Positions 26,152 through 34,980 are shown, counted from the first letter of the stretch. The stretch is DNA of 64,000 nt from Psychromonas sp. Urea-02u-13 (GCF_002835995.1 NZ_PJBZ01000067.1:62001-126000); one strand, 5' to 3'. The notes: generated by a model from the sequence alone, not told the origin. Numbers and translations are program-made.

Positions 26152-26857
26152 TATTTTATTTCGTCATACCGCAACCGCAACACCCAACGAGAAAGACGAC
26201 GCTTTTTTACAGCGCCTAGCAGATTCCGAGAAAGACAAAGCATTTGTTAAAAAAGCCAAAGAGTTTGATGCTAGTTTACAAAAAATGCTGAAAGTGGATT
26301 TGCCCGAGGGGTTAACGGATAAAATTTTACTAGAGCAAAGTTTTGTTGTTGAGAACGAACGTATTAAAAATGGCCGTTGGCACATTGCGATTGCCGCCTC
26401 TATTGCGTTTATTATTGGTATCAGCTTGCCACTACTTAATAATGTTAGTCATTCACCTTTAGATATTGGTGAAGTGGCGATGCAACATGTGCAGGCAGAG
26501 TATTATTTTACGGCCAAATCTAATGAACGCGCTGATTTAAAAATGGTTAATGCAAAATTGGCACGTTATGGCGCACAAGCCCATGGTGATTTAGGTGATG
26601 TTACCTATGTAAACTATTGTAATTTTGAAGGAACGCCAGCATTGCATATGGTAATGCAGGGAGAAAAAGGACAAATAACCGTTTTTGTTGTACCGGGTGA
26701 AGCTGAATTTATTGAAACAGATAAATTTAATAATCAGCATTTGAAAGGCGTAACCGAAAAAATGGGCAATGCTAATGTGGTTATTGTCGGTGAACGAGAT
26801 GAATCATTACAAACCATTCGTGATGCGATGCAAAACAATATTCAGTGGGATATCTAA
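26144..26857 (+). CDS. DUF3379-type membrane protein, probable anti-sigma factor
   Basis: This 237-residue protein (start MDDILFRHT at 26144, GAGG upstream) has a cytoplasmic N-terminal part of about 80 residues, one membrane helix (WHIAIAASIAFIIGISLPLL) and a periplasmic C-terminal domain of about 135 residues with a single Cys (NYCNFEG). The topology and the eight-base overlap with the sigma gene are those of anti-sigma factors. The sequence style fits DUF3379, known beside ECF sigma genes in Vibrio and Shewanella relatives. The N-terminus lacks a zinc HxxxCxxC motif, so it is not of the ZAS type. Confidence 0.82.
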   Translation: MDDILFRHTATATPNEKDDAFLQRLADSEKDKAFVKKAKEFDASLQKMLKVDLPEGLTDKILLEQSFVVENERIKNGRWHIAIAASIAFIIGISLPLLNNVSHSPLDIGEVAMQHVQAEYYFTAKSNERADLKMVNAKLARYGAQAHGDLGDVTYVNYCNFEGTPALHMVMQGEKGQITVFVVPGEAEFIETDKFNNQHLKGVTEKMGNANVVIVGERDESLQTIRDAMQNNIQWDI

Positions 26858-26895
26858 AGTCGCTGTATAAACAAACAAATAAAGCGGGTTTTGTG

Positions 26896-26928
26896 ACTGG
26901 TTGCTTGAATTGTCAGCAACCAGTTTTT
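26896..26928 (+). terminator. Intrinsic terminator after the anti-sigma gene
   Basis: The stem CTGGTTGCT / AGCAACCAG with an 11-base loop is followed by seven T. It separates the sigma operon from the tRNA promoter immediately downstream. Confidence 0.85.
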
Positions 26929-26944
26929 TTATATACCTTTTTTG

Positions 26945-26973
26945 TTGACAGGAACATACGCAAAAAATATACT
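26945..26973 (+). promoter_or_regulatory. Consensus sigma-70 promoter of the tRNA-Asn array
   Basis: TTGACA and TATACT are separated by exactly 17 bases and followed by a GC-rich GCGCTCG discriminator, the pattern of stable-RNA promoters under stringent control. The first intact tRNA starts about 165 bases downstream of the predicted start. Confidence 0.85.
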
Positions 26974-27094
26974 GCGCTCGTCTTCAAAGCACTGCTAAGC
27001 AATTAGCAATGTAGAATTATTCTTTAACGCAGTTAGTTAGCGATAAAGAACACTGTTAAATTATTACAACAGATTTACAGTGAAGAAAATGCAA

Positions 27095-27140
27095 TTCCTC
27101 TTTAGCCAAATCGGCTGGTAGAGCAGTTGCGAAATGTTAC
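27095..27140 (+). pseudogene. tRNA-Asn 5'-part remnant 1
   Basis: TCCTCTTTAGC and GGTAGAGCA of tRNA-Asn are kept, but the D-loop region is altered and the sequence leaves the tRNA pattern afterwards (GTTGCGAAATG). An intact tRNA-Asn begins four bases later. Confidence 0.55.
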
Positions 27141-27143
27141 AAT

Positions 27144-27219
27144 TCCTCTTTAGCTCAGTTGGTAGAGCAACGGACTGTTAATCCGTGTGTCAATGGTTCA
27201 AGTCCATTAAGAGGAGCCA
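27144..27219 (+). tRNA. tRNA-Asn(GTT), copy 1
   Basis: A 76-base tRNA with acceptor arms TCCTCTT / AAGAGGA, D-arm AGCTCAGTTGGTAGAGC, anticodon loop CTGTTAA with anticodon GTT, T-loop GTTCAAG and encoded CCA. All five copies in the array are identical. Confidence 0.97.
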
Positions 27220-27276
27220 AATTAAGTTGGTTTTGATTTTTCGAAACTAACGAGTCTCCGGACTTAAAATGTAAAT

Positions 27277-27321
27277 TGTTCTTTAGCCAAATTGGCTGGT
27301 AGAGCAATTGCGAAAATGTAC
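27277..27321 (+). pseudogene. tRNA-Asn 5'-part remnant 2
   Basis: It repeats remnant 1 with changes (CTTTAGCCAAATTGGC, GGTAGAGCA, ATTGCGAAAATG). It again sits directly before an intact tRNA-Asn copy, so the remnant and tRNA may have been duplicated together. Confidence 0.5.
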
Positions 27322-27324
27322 AAT

Positions 27325-27400
27325 TCCTCTTTAGCTCAGTTGGTAGAGCAACGGACTGTTAATCCGTGTGTCAATGGTTCAAGTCCATTAAGAGGAGCCA
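27325..27400 (+). tRNA. tRNA-Asn(GTT), copy 2
   Basis: Identical to copy 1 over 76 bases, including anticodon GTT and encoded CCA. Only 29 bases separate it from copy 3. Confidence 0.97.
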
Positions 27401-27429
27401 CTTTTATAGTTTTGAGTTTCAAAACTAAT

Positions 27430-27505
27430 TCCTCTTTAGCTCAGTTGGTAGAGCAACGGACTGTTAATCCGTGTGTCAATGGTTCAAGTCCATTAAGAGG
27501 AGCCA
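27430..27505 (+). tRNA. tRNA-Asn(GTT), copy 3
   Basis: Identical 76-base tRNA-Asn with encoded CCA. A 58-base spacer containing CGAGTCCTAGGACTTAAAACG follows. Confidence 0.97.
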
Positions 27506-27563
27506 CATTAAGTTAGTTTTGATTAGTCGAGATTAACGAGTCCTAGGACTTAAAACGTACAAT

Positions 27564-27639
27564 TCCTCTTTAGCTCAGTTGGTAGAGCAACGGACTGTTA
27601 ATCCGTGTGTCAATGGTTCAAGTCCATTAAGAGGAGCCA
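27564..27639 (+). tRNA. tRNA-Asn(GTT), copy 4
   Basis: Identical 76-base tRNA-Asn. The spacer after it nearly equals the one before it, so copies 3-5 form a 134-base tandem repeat. Confidence 0.97.
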
Positions 27640-27697
27640 CATTAAGTTAGTTTTGATTAGTCGAAATTAACGAGTCCTAGGACTTAAAACGTACAAT

Positions 27698-27773
27698 TCC
27701 TCTTTAGCTCAGTTGGTAGAGCAACGGACTGTTAATCCGTGTGTCAATGGTTCAAGTCCATTAAGAGGAGCCA
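27698..27773 (+). tRNA. tRNA-Asn(GTT), copy 5
   Basis: Last copy of the array, identical in sequence. A terminator follows within ten bases. Confidence 0.97.
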
Positions 27774-27778
27774 CATAA

Positions 27779-27812
27779 GAAAAACCGTACTCTTTGAGTA
27801 CGGTTTTTTTTT
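27779..27812 (+). terminator. Intrinsic terminator of the tRNA array
   Basis: The stem AAAACCGTACTC / GAGTACGGTTTT with a short TTT loop is followed by T-rich sequence, directly after the last tRNA. Confidence 0.88.
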
Positions 27813-27870
27813 GCGTTAAATTTATGCATTACCACGCAGAGCGTGGGAACGAGATGCAAAAATAATATTC

Positions 27871-27941
27871 ACCACGAAGCCGCTGCGCTACACAGAGAGC
27901 ACGAAGAAAACATTAATAAAGGTTTAGGTTTTGCTTTACCC
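27871..27941. repeat. CACGAAG-type palindromic repeat
   Basis: It begins ACCACGAAGCCGCTGCGC and continues with GAGCACGAAG and AACATTAATAAAGG blocks that recur at 38.2-38.7, 50.2 and 55.3 kb. It fills part of the 370-base gap before amtB; I saw no gene or clear promoter in the rest. Confidence 0.65.
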
Positions 27942-28142
27942 TTTCATTTTCTTCTTGCTTAATCTTTTATAAGGTCTTTATATCTCAAATACCTACTCCT
28001 TAATTGATAGCTAAGCGCATTGTAACGTTTCATTACAAAGTTTATTTCTTATATTGCCAACTCCGCCATTGTTAATGGGGCTACTGTTACGTTAACATCT
28101 TGCTAAATTTACCCGTATGACGTTAATAAAATAGAGGCAAGA

Positions 28143-29360
28143 ATGGAATCAATTCAAAATCATGTAACCGCGCTAGTGAGTAGTGCAGATACATTGTTTA
28201 TACTTTTAGGGGCAATAATGGTTTTTGCCATGCATGCCGGTTTTGCTTTCTTAGAGGTCGGTACTGTACGTCATAAGAACCAAGTAAATGCATTAGTTAA
28301 AATTATGTCTGACTTTGGTGTGTCGGCGCTGGTTTATTTTTTCTTTGGTTACTGGTTGGCTTACGGCGTTACTTTTTTTGATAGTGCAGCGGTGCTTGCA
28401 GAAAATAACGGTTATGAGTTAGTTAAGTTTTTCTTTTTGATGACTTTTGCTGCTGCCATTCCTGCCATTATTTCTGGTGGTGTTGCAGAGCGTGCTAGGT
28501 TTAACCCGATGTTAATTGCAGCTGCTTTATGTGTCGGTTTAGTTTACCCGTTCTTTGAAGGGCTAATCTGGAATGGTAATTATGGCTTTCAAGCATGGTT
28601 AGAAAGTAACTTTGGTGCTGTTTTTCATGACTTTGCCGGTTCAATCGTCGTACATGCAGTTGGTGGTTGGATTGCGTTTGCTGCCATTATTGTCTTAGGT
28701 AGTCGAAAAGGCCGTTACCGCGGTGGTAAAGTGGTTGCGTTTGCACCTTCAAATATCCCATTACTTGCGCTGGGCGCATGGATCTTATCGATTGGTTGGT
28801 TTGGCTTTAATGTTATGTCAGCGCAGGCGATAGAAGGCATTAGCGGATTGGTTGCGATGAACTCTTTAATGGCTATGGTTGGTGGCATTATCAGTTCATT
28901 GGTTATTGGTAAAAAAGATCCTGGTTTCATTCATAATGGTCCATTAGCGGGCTTAGTTGCAGTATGTGCAGGATCTGATGTTATGCATCCAATGGGAGCG
29001 CTTGCTACTGGTTTAGTGGCTGGTGGTTTGTTTGTTTGGTTGTTTATCTACGTACAAAATAAATTCTCACAGTTTGATGATGTATTAGGTGTGTGGCCTT
29101 TACATGGCGTTTGTGGTTTATGGGGTGGTATTGCGGTAGGTATCTTTGGCCTTGAACGTTTTGGTGGACTAGGCGGTGTTAGCTTTATGAGCCAATTGAT
29201 TGGTTCAATCGCCGGTATTACTGTGGCGCTAATCGGTGGTTTCATCATCTATAACGGTGTGAATTATTTTATGCCTATTCGCCTTAGTGAAGAAGATGAA
29301 TTCAATGGTGCGGATGTCGCAATTCATAAGATTGGTGCAACTAACTTAACGAACAAATAA
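28143..29360 (+). CDS. amtB: Ammonium transporter, Amt family
   Basis: This 405-residue inner-membrane protein has about eleven helices. It contains the signature FAGSIVVHAVGG with the first pore His, GAWILSIGWFGFN and PLHGVCGLWGG with the second pore His. It imports ammonium/ammonia when nitrogen is scarce. There is no cleavable signal as in E. coli AmtB, and no glnK gene is next to it, unlike the usual glnK-amtB pair. AGAGGCAAG lies just upstream of the ATG. A hairpin terminator follows, so the gene stands alone. Confidence 0.95.
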   Translation: MESIQNHVTALVSSADTLFILLGAIMVFAMHAGFAFLEVGTVRHKNQVNALVKIMSDFGVSALVYFFFGYWLAYGVTFFDSAAVLAENNGYELVKFFFLMTFAAAIPAIISGGVAERARFNPMLIAAALCVGLVYPFFEGLIWNGNYGFQAWLESNFGAVFHDFAGSIVVHAVGGWIAFAAIIVLGSRKGRYRGGKVVAFAPSNIPLLALGAWILSIGWFGFNVMSAQAIEGISGLVAMNSLMAMVGGIISSLVIGKKDPGFIHNGPLAGLVAVCAGSDVMHPMGALATGLVAGGLFVWLFIYVQNKFSQFDDVLGVWPLHGVCGLWGGIAVGIFGLERFGGLGGVSFMSQLIGSIAGITVALIGGFIIYNGVNYFMPIRLSEEDEFNGADVAIHKIGATNLTNK

Positions 29361-29415
29361 GAAAGTCGATAATACTTGAAATACTCATCGTGTATCTTTA
29401 AGTTTATTGGGTTTT

Positions 29416-29453
29416 AAAAAGAGCGTTAAACGAAAGTTTAGCGCTCTTTTTTT
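29416..29453 (+). terminator. Intrinsic terminator after amtB
   Basis: The stem AAAGAGCGTTAAAC / GTTTAGCGCTCTTT (one G-T pair) with a GAAA loop is followed by seven T. Confidence 0.88.
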
Positions 29454-29609
29454 ATGCGATCTATTTACCAAAAATAGAATAAAAAAGCATCTAAATAGCA
29501 AATAAACCTGTTATAAAAGAAAATCTGATATATAGCAGTATTTATCATAAAAATCCTGCTATAAAGCGTCTGTTAGAAACTCCCATTTAAATTACCTGAG
29601 GTTAATACT

Positions 29610-30236
29610 ATGAAAGTTATTGAAGTCAAACATCCACTAATCCAACACAAAATTGGTTTGATGAGAAAAGCGGACATAAGCACTAAACATTTTCGTGAAT
29701 TAGCACGTGAAGTTGCAAGTTTATTAACCTATGAAGCAACAAAAGATTTGGCTGTTGAAACCGTTACGATTGATGGTTGGGATGGCAAGGTCGATATTGA
29801 ACAGATTCAAGGTAAGAAAGCGACGGTAGTGCCTATTTTACGTGCGGGTCTGGGTATGATGGATGGCGTGCTTGAACATATGCCAAGTGCAAAAATCAGT
29901 GTTGTTGGTATCTATCGTGATGAAGAAACACTAGAGCCAGTACCTTACTTTCAGAAACTAGTGAGCCAAATTGACCAACGCTTAGTATTAGTGGTTGATC
30001 CGATGTTAGCAACGGGTGGTTCAATGATTTCAACGCTGGATCTTGTTAAAGAAAAAGGGGCAACCAACATTAAAGTACTTATTTTAGTGGCTGCACCTGA
30101 AGGTTTAAAAGCGCTAGAGGAAGCACATCCAGATATTGAAGTTTACACCGCCTCTATTGACTCTCATCTTAATGAGAAAGGTTACATCGTGCCTGGATTA
30201 GGTGATGCTGGTGATAAGATATTTGGAACAAAATAA
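29610..30236 (+). CDS. upp: Uracil phosphoribosyltransferase
   Basis: This 208-residue cytoplasmic enzyme makes UMP from uracil and PRPP. It starts [20 protein letters not shown] and contains [13 protein letters not shown], the PRPP loop [12 protein letters not shown] and the C-terminal [17 protein letters not shown], all typical. TGAGG precedes the ATG. The stop overlaps the uraA start by one base, so uptake and salvage of uracil are coupled as in E. coli. Confidence 0.97.
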   Translation: MKVIEVKHPLIQHKIGLMRKADISTKHFRELAREVASLLTYEATKDLAVETVTIDGWDGKVDIEQIQGKKATVVPILRAGLGMMDGVLEHMPSAKISVVGIYRDEETLEPVPYFQKLVSQIDQRLVLVVDPMLATGGSMISTLDLVKEKGATNIKVLILVAAPEGLKALEEAHPDIEVYTASIDSHLNEKGYIVPGLGDAGDKIFGTK

Positions 30237-31525
30237 TGACAACCAAGGAAACTAACGCAGACTTAATCGTTAATGTTGATCAGCCCGTTGAAGACATTAC
30301 TGCCAATTTAAATACCGCACAGCAGATACTTGCTGGTGGGCAAATGTTATTTGTCGCGTTTGGTGCGTTAGTCTTAATGCCGTTAATTACGGGGCTTGAT
30401 GCAAACGTCGCGCTATTTACTGCCGGCCTAGGTACTTTGTTATTTCACTTAGTAACAAAAGGACAAGTGCCGATATTTTTGGCTTCGTCTTTTGCCTTTG
30501 TCGCGCCAATTGCTTACGGCATTCAAACTTGGGGTATTCCAAGTACGATGTCTGGTTTATTTGTCGCTGGTGTTGTTTATATGCTGATGGCTTATGCGGT
30601 GAAATTAAAAGGTGTTAATTTTATTCACCGTTTATTACCACCAGTGGTTGTTGGTCCAGTGATCATGGTGATTGGTTTAGGCTTAGCACCGATGGCTGTG
30701 AATATGGCTATTGGTAAAGCGGGTGATGGTTCAATGATTTTTATTGAGCAAGACACTGCGTTAATTATCTCGCTAAGCGCGTTATTAACAACACTGTTAG
30801 TGTCTACTATGGCAAAGGGGGTGTTTAAGTTAGTGCCTATTTTTTCAGGGGTAATGGTTGGTTATACGCTATCATTTCTTTTTGGTGTTATCGATTTTTC
30901 GCCTATTGCAAATGCGCCTTGGTTAAGTATGCCAAACTTTGTTGCACCTGAATGGAACTGGCACGCGATTTTATTCATGATCCCCGTTGCGATTGCGCCT
31001 GCTGTTGAGCACGTTGGCGATATTTTGGCGATCAGTAATGTAACCGGTAAAGACTTTCTTAAAAAACCGGGATTACACCGCACATTGTTTGGTGATGGTT
31101 TAGCAACGAGCGCATCCTCATTGCTCGGTGGTCCACCTAATACCACGTACAGCGAAGTAACGGGGGCAGTCATGCTTACTCGTAACTTTAACCCTAAAAT
31201 TATGATGTGGGCTGCTGTCATTGCTATCTGTCTCGCTTTTGTGGGCAAGTTTGGCGCAATATTACAAACAATTCCAGTTGCGGTGATGGGCGGTATCATG
31301 ATTTTACTGTTTGGTACCATTGCATCGGTCGGTTTGAATACATTAATTCGTCATCAAGTTGATTTGTCTGATGCACGTAACCTTTGTATTGTCTCTGTGA
31401 CCTTAATATTTGGTATCGGTGGTATGGCCTTCGGTTTTGGTGCTTTTAGTTTACAGGGCGTGAGCTTATGTGGATTAGTGGCCATTGCCTTGAACCTATT
31501 ATTACCTAAAGTTAAGTCATTGTAG
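30236..31525 (+). CDS. uraA: Uracil permease UraA
   Basis: This 429-residue NCS2-family transporter of the inner membrane has about 14 membrane segments. It carries GTLLFHLVTKGQVPIFLASSFAFVAPI-type text near residue 80, IAPAVEHVGDILAI with the conserved Glu of the uracil site, and GDGLATSASSLLGGPPNTTYSEVTGA. These are the UraA hallmarks. It follows upp with a one-base overlap. The N-terminus has about 30 extra polar residues before the first helix. Confidence 0.95.
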   Translation: MTTKETNADLIVNVDQPVEDITANLNTAQQILAGGQMLFVAFGALVLMPLITGLDANVALFTAGLGTLLFHLVTKGQVPIFLASSFAFVAPIAYGIQTWGIPSTMSGLFVAGVVYMLMAYAVKLKGVNFIHRLLPPVVVGPVIMVIGLGLAPMAVNMAIGKAGDGSMIFIEQDTALIISLSALLTTLLVSTMAKGVFKLVPIFSGVMVGYTLSFLFGVIDFSPIANAPWLSMPNFVAPEWNWHAILFMIPVAIAPAVEHVGDILAISNVTGKDFLKKPGLHRTLFGDGLATSASSLLGGPPNTTYSEVTGAVMLTRNFNPKIMMWAAVIAICLAFVGKFGAILQTIPVAVMGGIMILLFGTIASVGLNTLIRHQVDLSDARNLCIVSVTLIFGIGGMAFGFGAFSLQGVSLCGLVAIALNLLLPKVKSL

Positions 31526-31540
31526 TGGCATAGCTTTATT

Positions 31541-31565
31541 AAGTGTCAGCATAAAGCTGGCACTT
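31541..31565 (+). terminator. Stem-loop after uraA
   Basis: AAGTGTCAGC and GCTGGCACTT pair around an ATAAA loop 15 bases after the stop. No T-run follows, so it is a weak or Rho-assisted terminator. Confidence 0.5.
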
Positions 31566-32370
31566 ATCATTCGGGTAATGAAAATAGACTTGGCTTCAGC
31601 TGAACTTTTTATAAATACTCTCTAAAACACCTCTTAGTATTCCCTACCAATCAACAAAAAACATCATTCACAAAGCGTAATTTAATAAAACAATTAACGT
31701 TATTGTAAGAAATAAAGCCGTTAAAAGTTAATCTATTATGAAGTTGAATTGTGTCCAAAAATTAATAGCATTCAGCGTACCCATAATAAAGTTGGCAGTC
31801 GTGGCTAGCAATGATTTACTAAATTAATACAGACATCATGCAGTGCGTAATAAAAACTTTTGTCTTTTTATAGTACGGTGTATTAAAGATTTATAATTAA
31901 TAACGTTAGATTTATTACAATTTCAATTATTTTACAAGCTATCGCAATTTATGCATTGGTTTAAACAACCTTTCAGCATCGAAATATCCATTTGTGTTAT
32001 TGGGGGTTGTTAGAAACACCTAACTTCATTAGATTCATTTCATAACAATATTTATTCATTTCAGTATTTCTTTATCTTCTGCCTTAGGCTATTTTTATCT
32101 TTGTTAATATTTCTGAGTGACAAGCAGTGCTGTGAAGGGGAGATTTAACCTTTTGTTGCAGAGAAGTGTGCTAACGTAATGTGTTCTTTCCCCAAGTAAA
32201 TTTCGATCGGTCAATTCAGAACATTAAATCAATGACCATTAAATTAATAGTCATTGGTATTAGTCGCATTCTCAGAAAATTGTAGCAAAGAGGTGTATCA
32301 GTCGATTTTGTGGGGATGTGTGGGATTGATGGATAAGTGGTGTTGTAAATTTTTTAAATTCAAGCTGTTA
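31566..32370. other. 800-base gap without a recognisable gene
   Basis: AT-rich sequence with scattered stops in all frames. The only structure I see is a near-perfect palindrome at 32231-32255 (AATGAC, ATTAA, TTAAT, GTCATT arms around one base with one mismatch). I see no RNA gene or coding remnant. Confidence 0.5.
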
Positions 32371-32407
32371 CTATAAAATGGCTATTAATAAAATAGCCAT
32401 TTTATAG
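32371..32407. terminator. Perfect palindromic terminator after the TetR-like gene
   Basis: CTATAAAATGGCTATT and AATAGCCATTTTATAG form a perfect 16-bp stem with a five-base loop. The T- and A-rich ends suit termination in either direction. Confidence 0.7.
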
Positions 32408-32447
32408 TTCCAATATTGACTAAGTCATTATATTGGAGCGAGTCATA

Positions 32448-32921
32448 TTATAAAGACTGTTTTCTTATGCCGGCGATATGCAACAAAGTTCTACCTAATA
32501 ATAATTCAATCGCTAGATAACCTTCATCTCCCCATAACGCATAAATCTTCTCAACAAGTGTACTAACACCTTTTATTGAAAGCGCATGTGCGTTGGCATT
32601 CATATTACCAGTAAGCATAGAAACGATATTCAGGAATTTAGCTTCTTCTAGTGACTCTGTCCACGAGGTAACAAAGCTATCTAGGCTTTCAAAGTTAAGA
32701 TAACTCATAAACACAGGGAGTACTTTTCCTTGAATTGCAGCAATAAAGTCGATGTCATGGGGATAATAGCCTTGGATCGTGCTGCGTGTGTTTACACCGG
32801 CTTGGTCTGCAATATATTGATAAGACACTTTATGCCATTCGCCAGTCATTAAGGCGTTAAAAATAATATTATCAAAGCGTGTTTTGTTTTCTTCTCGCTG
32901 TTTAGCAGAAATCCTAGCCAT
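32448..32921 (-). CDS. TetR-like transcription regulator
   Basis: This 157-residue protein has an N-terminal helix-turn-helix region typical of TetR proteins in layout: RFDNIIFNALMTGEWHKVSYQYIADQAGVNTRSTIQGYYP, where the last part is the recognition helix and the YYP/YYPHD replaces the usual YYYF. The C-terminal ligand domain is short (about 100 residues against 130-150). AGGAAAG lies just upstream of the ATG. The ligand is unknown. It is separated by 460 bases from the next gene, so its target cannot be read from context. Confidence 0.75.
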   Translation of the reverse strand: MARISAKQREENKTRFDNIIFNALMTGEWHKVSYQYIADQAGVNTRSTIQGYYPHDIDFIAAIQGKVLPVFMSYLNFESLDSFVTSWTESLEEAKFLNIVSMLTGNMNANAHALSIKGVSTLVEKIYALWGDEGYLAIELLLGRTLLHIAGIRKQSL

Positions 32922-33381
32922 TTTTCTTTCCTTTTTAAATACAGGGTACTAATTTTAGCATAAATTGTGATTGGATATACTAAATCTTACCCCTATAAAT
33001 TCATTTTTAAATCTAAGTGTTTTGCAATCTTGGATAATGGGGCGATTAAGTGTGAGCACATTATTATAGGTGGTCGTATATTGCAATTTTTTACGTACAT
33101 ATTAGTGTAAAAAACTGAACGCTAAAATGGCTTTGCTCTTCAACAATTGGCATTGATTATTTTGACACTTAAGTTATTTACCTAACAAGGTTTTATCGCG
33201 TGTCGTGAGCGTGTTAGCCATTGTTAGCCATTGTTAGCCATTTTTAGCCGATAAACTAATTTTCAAGATGAAGCGATGTATTTATGAGAACGGATGGAAT
33301 AGATAAAACGCGTATTAACTAAAGTGATAACGATGGGCTAATGTTCTTATTCATTAAATAATAAGAATTAAATCGTGAGGA
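32922..33381. other. 460-base gap with a decamer tandem repeat
   Basis: No gene is recognisable. At 33211-33250 a ten-base unit (GTGTTAGCCA, TTGTTAGCCA twice, TTTTTAGCCG) is repeated four times. The remainder is AT-rich and featureless to me. Confidence 0.5.
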
Positions 33382-33639
33382 TTAAATCTGTCGGTGGCTT
33401 TCGTATCTCTTCACTTCATCGATTGTGGCGTTTTGCTCTTTGATTGACAACGGGTAGACATTACAACTGATTCTTTTGGCACAAGATCTCAGGCAAAGAT
33501 CAGAAACTTGCTGTTTGGAGTGTGCTGTCAAACAGCGTATTTCAGCTGCGCAGATCAGACCACTTTCAAATAAAATTGCTAGTTTTTCAAGGCTTACCTC
33601 AAGTTGCACTAATTTTTTTTCCTCTGTTTTATGATCCAT
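33382..33639 (-). CDS. Small Cys-rich protein under a Fur-type box
   Basis: This 85-residue cytoplasmic-looking protein has five Cys at 30, 36, 49, 53 and 59 (LICAAEIRC, LCLRSCAKRISC). The spacing C-x5-C-x12-C-x3-C-x5-C would suit a metal or Fe-S site, though I cannot name the family. The ribosome-binding site AAGGAGGA is excellent, which supports a real gene. A symmetrical Fur-type box lies 44 bases upstream and is shared with the divergent RND operon. Iron repression and a role in iron homeostasis are inference. Confidence 0.75.
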   Translation of the reverse strand: MDHKTEEKKLVQLEVSLEKLAILFESGLICAAEIRCLTAHSKQQVSDLCLRSCAKRISCNVYPLSIKEQNATIDEVKRYESHRQI

Positions 33640-33682
33640 GATCTCCTCCTTATAGGGTTATTGCACTTCCCTTAACTCTAAT

Positions 33683-33697
33683 TGATAATTATTATCA
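33683..33697. promoter_or_regulatory. Fur-type operator (7-1-7)
   Basis: TGATAAT-T-ATTATCA is a perfect 7-1-7 Fur box. It lies between the divergent small Cys-rich gene and the RND adaptor gene and could repress both in iron-replete cells. Confidence 0.8.
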
Positions 33698-33789
33698 TTT
33701 CAAGTTTGTTTTTTATATTTATTATTTTGTTACACTAGCAATGTCGCCTTTTTATACACTCATTTCATATTTTCATTCAGGGTAATTCA

Positions 33790-34980
33790 ATGAATAAAAA
33801 ACAGTTTCTTTTACCTCTTGTTATTTTATTAATTAGTGCGGGTGCTTATTGGGGCGCATTACAACTTAAAAAGCCGCCTGTTGAAAAAGAGGTTGTGGAT
33901 AATACGCCTTTAGTGACCGTGCAAGTGATAGAAGCTTCTTCGATTGATTTCGCTGTAGGCTCTTATGGTGTGGTAAAAAGCCAATTTGAAACGGACCTTG
34001 TTGCCCAGGTGAGTGGTGAAATTCGCTATTTATCGAAGAAGTTTGTGCGTGGCGGGTTTGTAAAAAAAGGTGAGATACTGGCCAAAATTGATGCTAATGA
34101 TTATCAGGCTGCTTTAATTGATGCGCAAGCAAACATCGCATCAGCAGAAGCCGCTTTAGTACTTGAAATAGCCAATGCTAATGTGGCTAAAGAGCAGTGG
34201 CGAAAAATAAAAGGTTCAAAGCCGACATCATTGAGTCTGCGCGAGCCACAAGTTGCACAGGAAAAAGCGCGTTTATTATCTAGCCAAGCAGGGCTAAAGC
34301 GTGCCAAACGAAATGTAGAACGTACTATTATACGCGCGCCCTATGATGCCCTTATCCATACGCGTTTAATTTCTTTAGGCTCTTATGCAAGCATTGGCAC
34401 AGCGCTAGGACAAGTATTGAGCACGGATATTGCTGAATTACGTTTACCGGTTGCCGATAGCGAAATGCAATATTTAATGAATAGTGGAGATAACGCAAAA
34501 GTGATCCTTGATGCCACTATCTCTGGTGTAAAACAAACATGGTCTGGTGTTGTAGTGAGAAATGAAGGTGTTATTGATGCACGTAGCCATATGAACTATT
34601 TGGTGGTGCAAGTAAAAGACCCTTACCAATTAAGAAGTAAAGATGCTGAAAAGTTACGTTTTGGCACCTATGTAACAGCACGTATTAGCGGTAAAAAAAT
34701 AGACAATGTGAGTGTTATTAACCAACATTTAATTACCAATAGCCAAGTCGCGATTGTTAATAAGCAAGGTTTATTACATTTTCAAGCGATTAATATTGCA
34801 CGTGTTTTAGATGGTAAAGCCTATGTTAACAAAGGGTTAAGTGATGGTATGCAAGTGATCACTTCTGCACTCGATTACCCAATTGAAGGCATGCCTTTAT
34901 TGATTAAAGAAAAAACGATCGAACATACCGCTTTAAACATGAGCGCTACTGAACTATCCGTTCACCAGGCGGATAAATAA
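33790..34980 (+). CDS. RND efflux periplasmic adaptor subunit (HlyD/MFP family)
   Basis: This 396-residue protein has an N-terminal membrane anchor (FLLPLVILLISAGAYWGAL) without a lipobox. A biotinyl-lipoyl-like domain follows (LVAQVSGEIRYLSKKFVRGGFVKKGEILAKID), then a short alpha-hairpin (about 100-165), the second lipoyl half (TIIRAPYDALIHTRLISLGSYASIGTALGQV) and beta-barrel and proximal domains. It links the RND pump 2 bases downstream to an outer-membrane channel; no TolC-type gene is nearby. A Fur-type box about 95 bases upstream suggests iron control. The substrate is unknown; siderophore or metal-stress efflux is possible. Confidence 0.9.
   Translation: MNKKQFLLPLVILLISAGAYWGALQLKKPPVEKEVVDNTPLVTVQVIEASSIDFAVGSYGVVKSQFETDLVAQVSGEIRYLSKKFVRGGFVKKGEILAKIDANDYQAALIDAQANIASAEAALVLEIANANVAKEQWRKIKGSKPTSLSLREPQVAQEKARLLSSQAGLKRAKRNVERTIIRAPYDALIHTRLISLGSYASIGTALGQVLSTDIAELRLPVADSEMQYLMNSGDNAKVILDATISGVKQTWSGVVVRNEGVIDARSHMNYLVVQVKDPYQLRSKDAEKLRFGTYVTARISGKKIDNVSVINQHLITNSQVAIVNKQGLLHFQAINIARVLDGKAYVNKGLSDGMQVITSALDYPIEGMPLLIKEKTIEHTALNMSATELSVHQADK

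Noticed and set aside
27292-27516. 74-residue frame with a repeated peptide (SSLAQLVEQRTVNPCVNGSSPLRGAT)
   Set aside because: It is the translation of two tRNA-Asn genes in tandem, not a protein gene.
30862-31320. 152-residue minus-strand frame inside uraA
   Set aside because: Antisense shadow of a well-supported permease gene.
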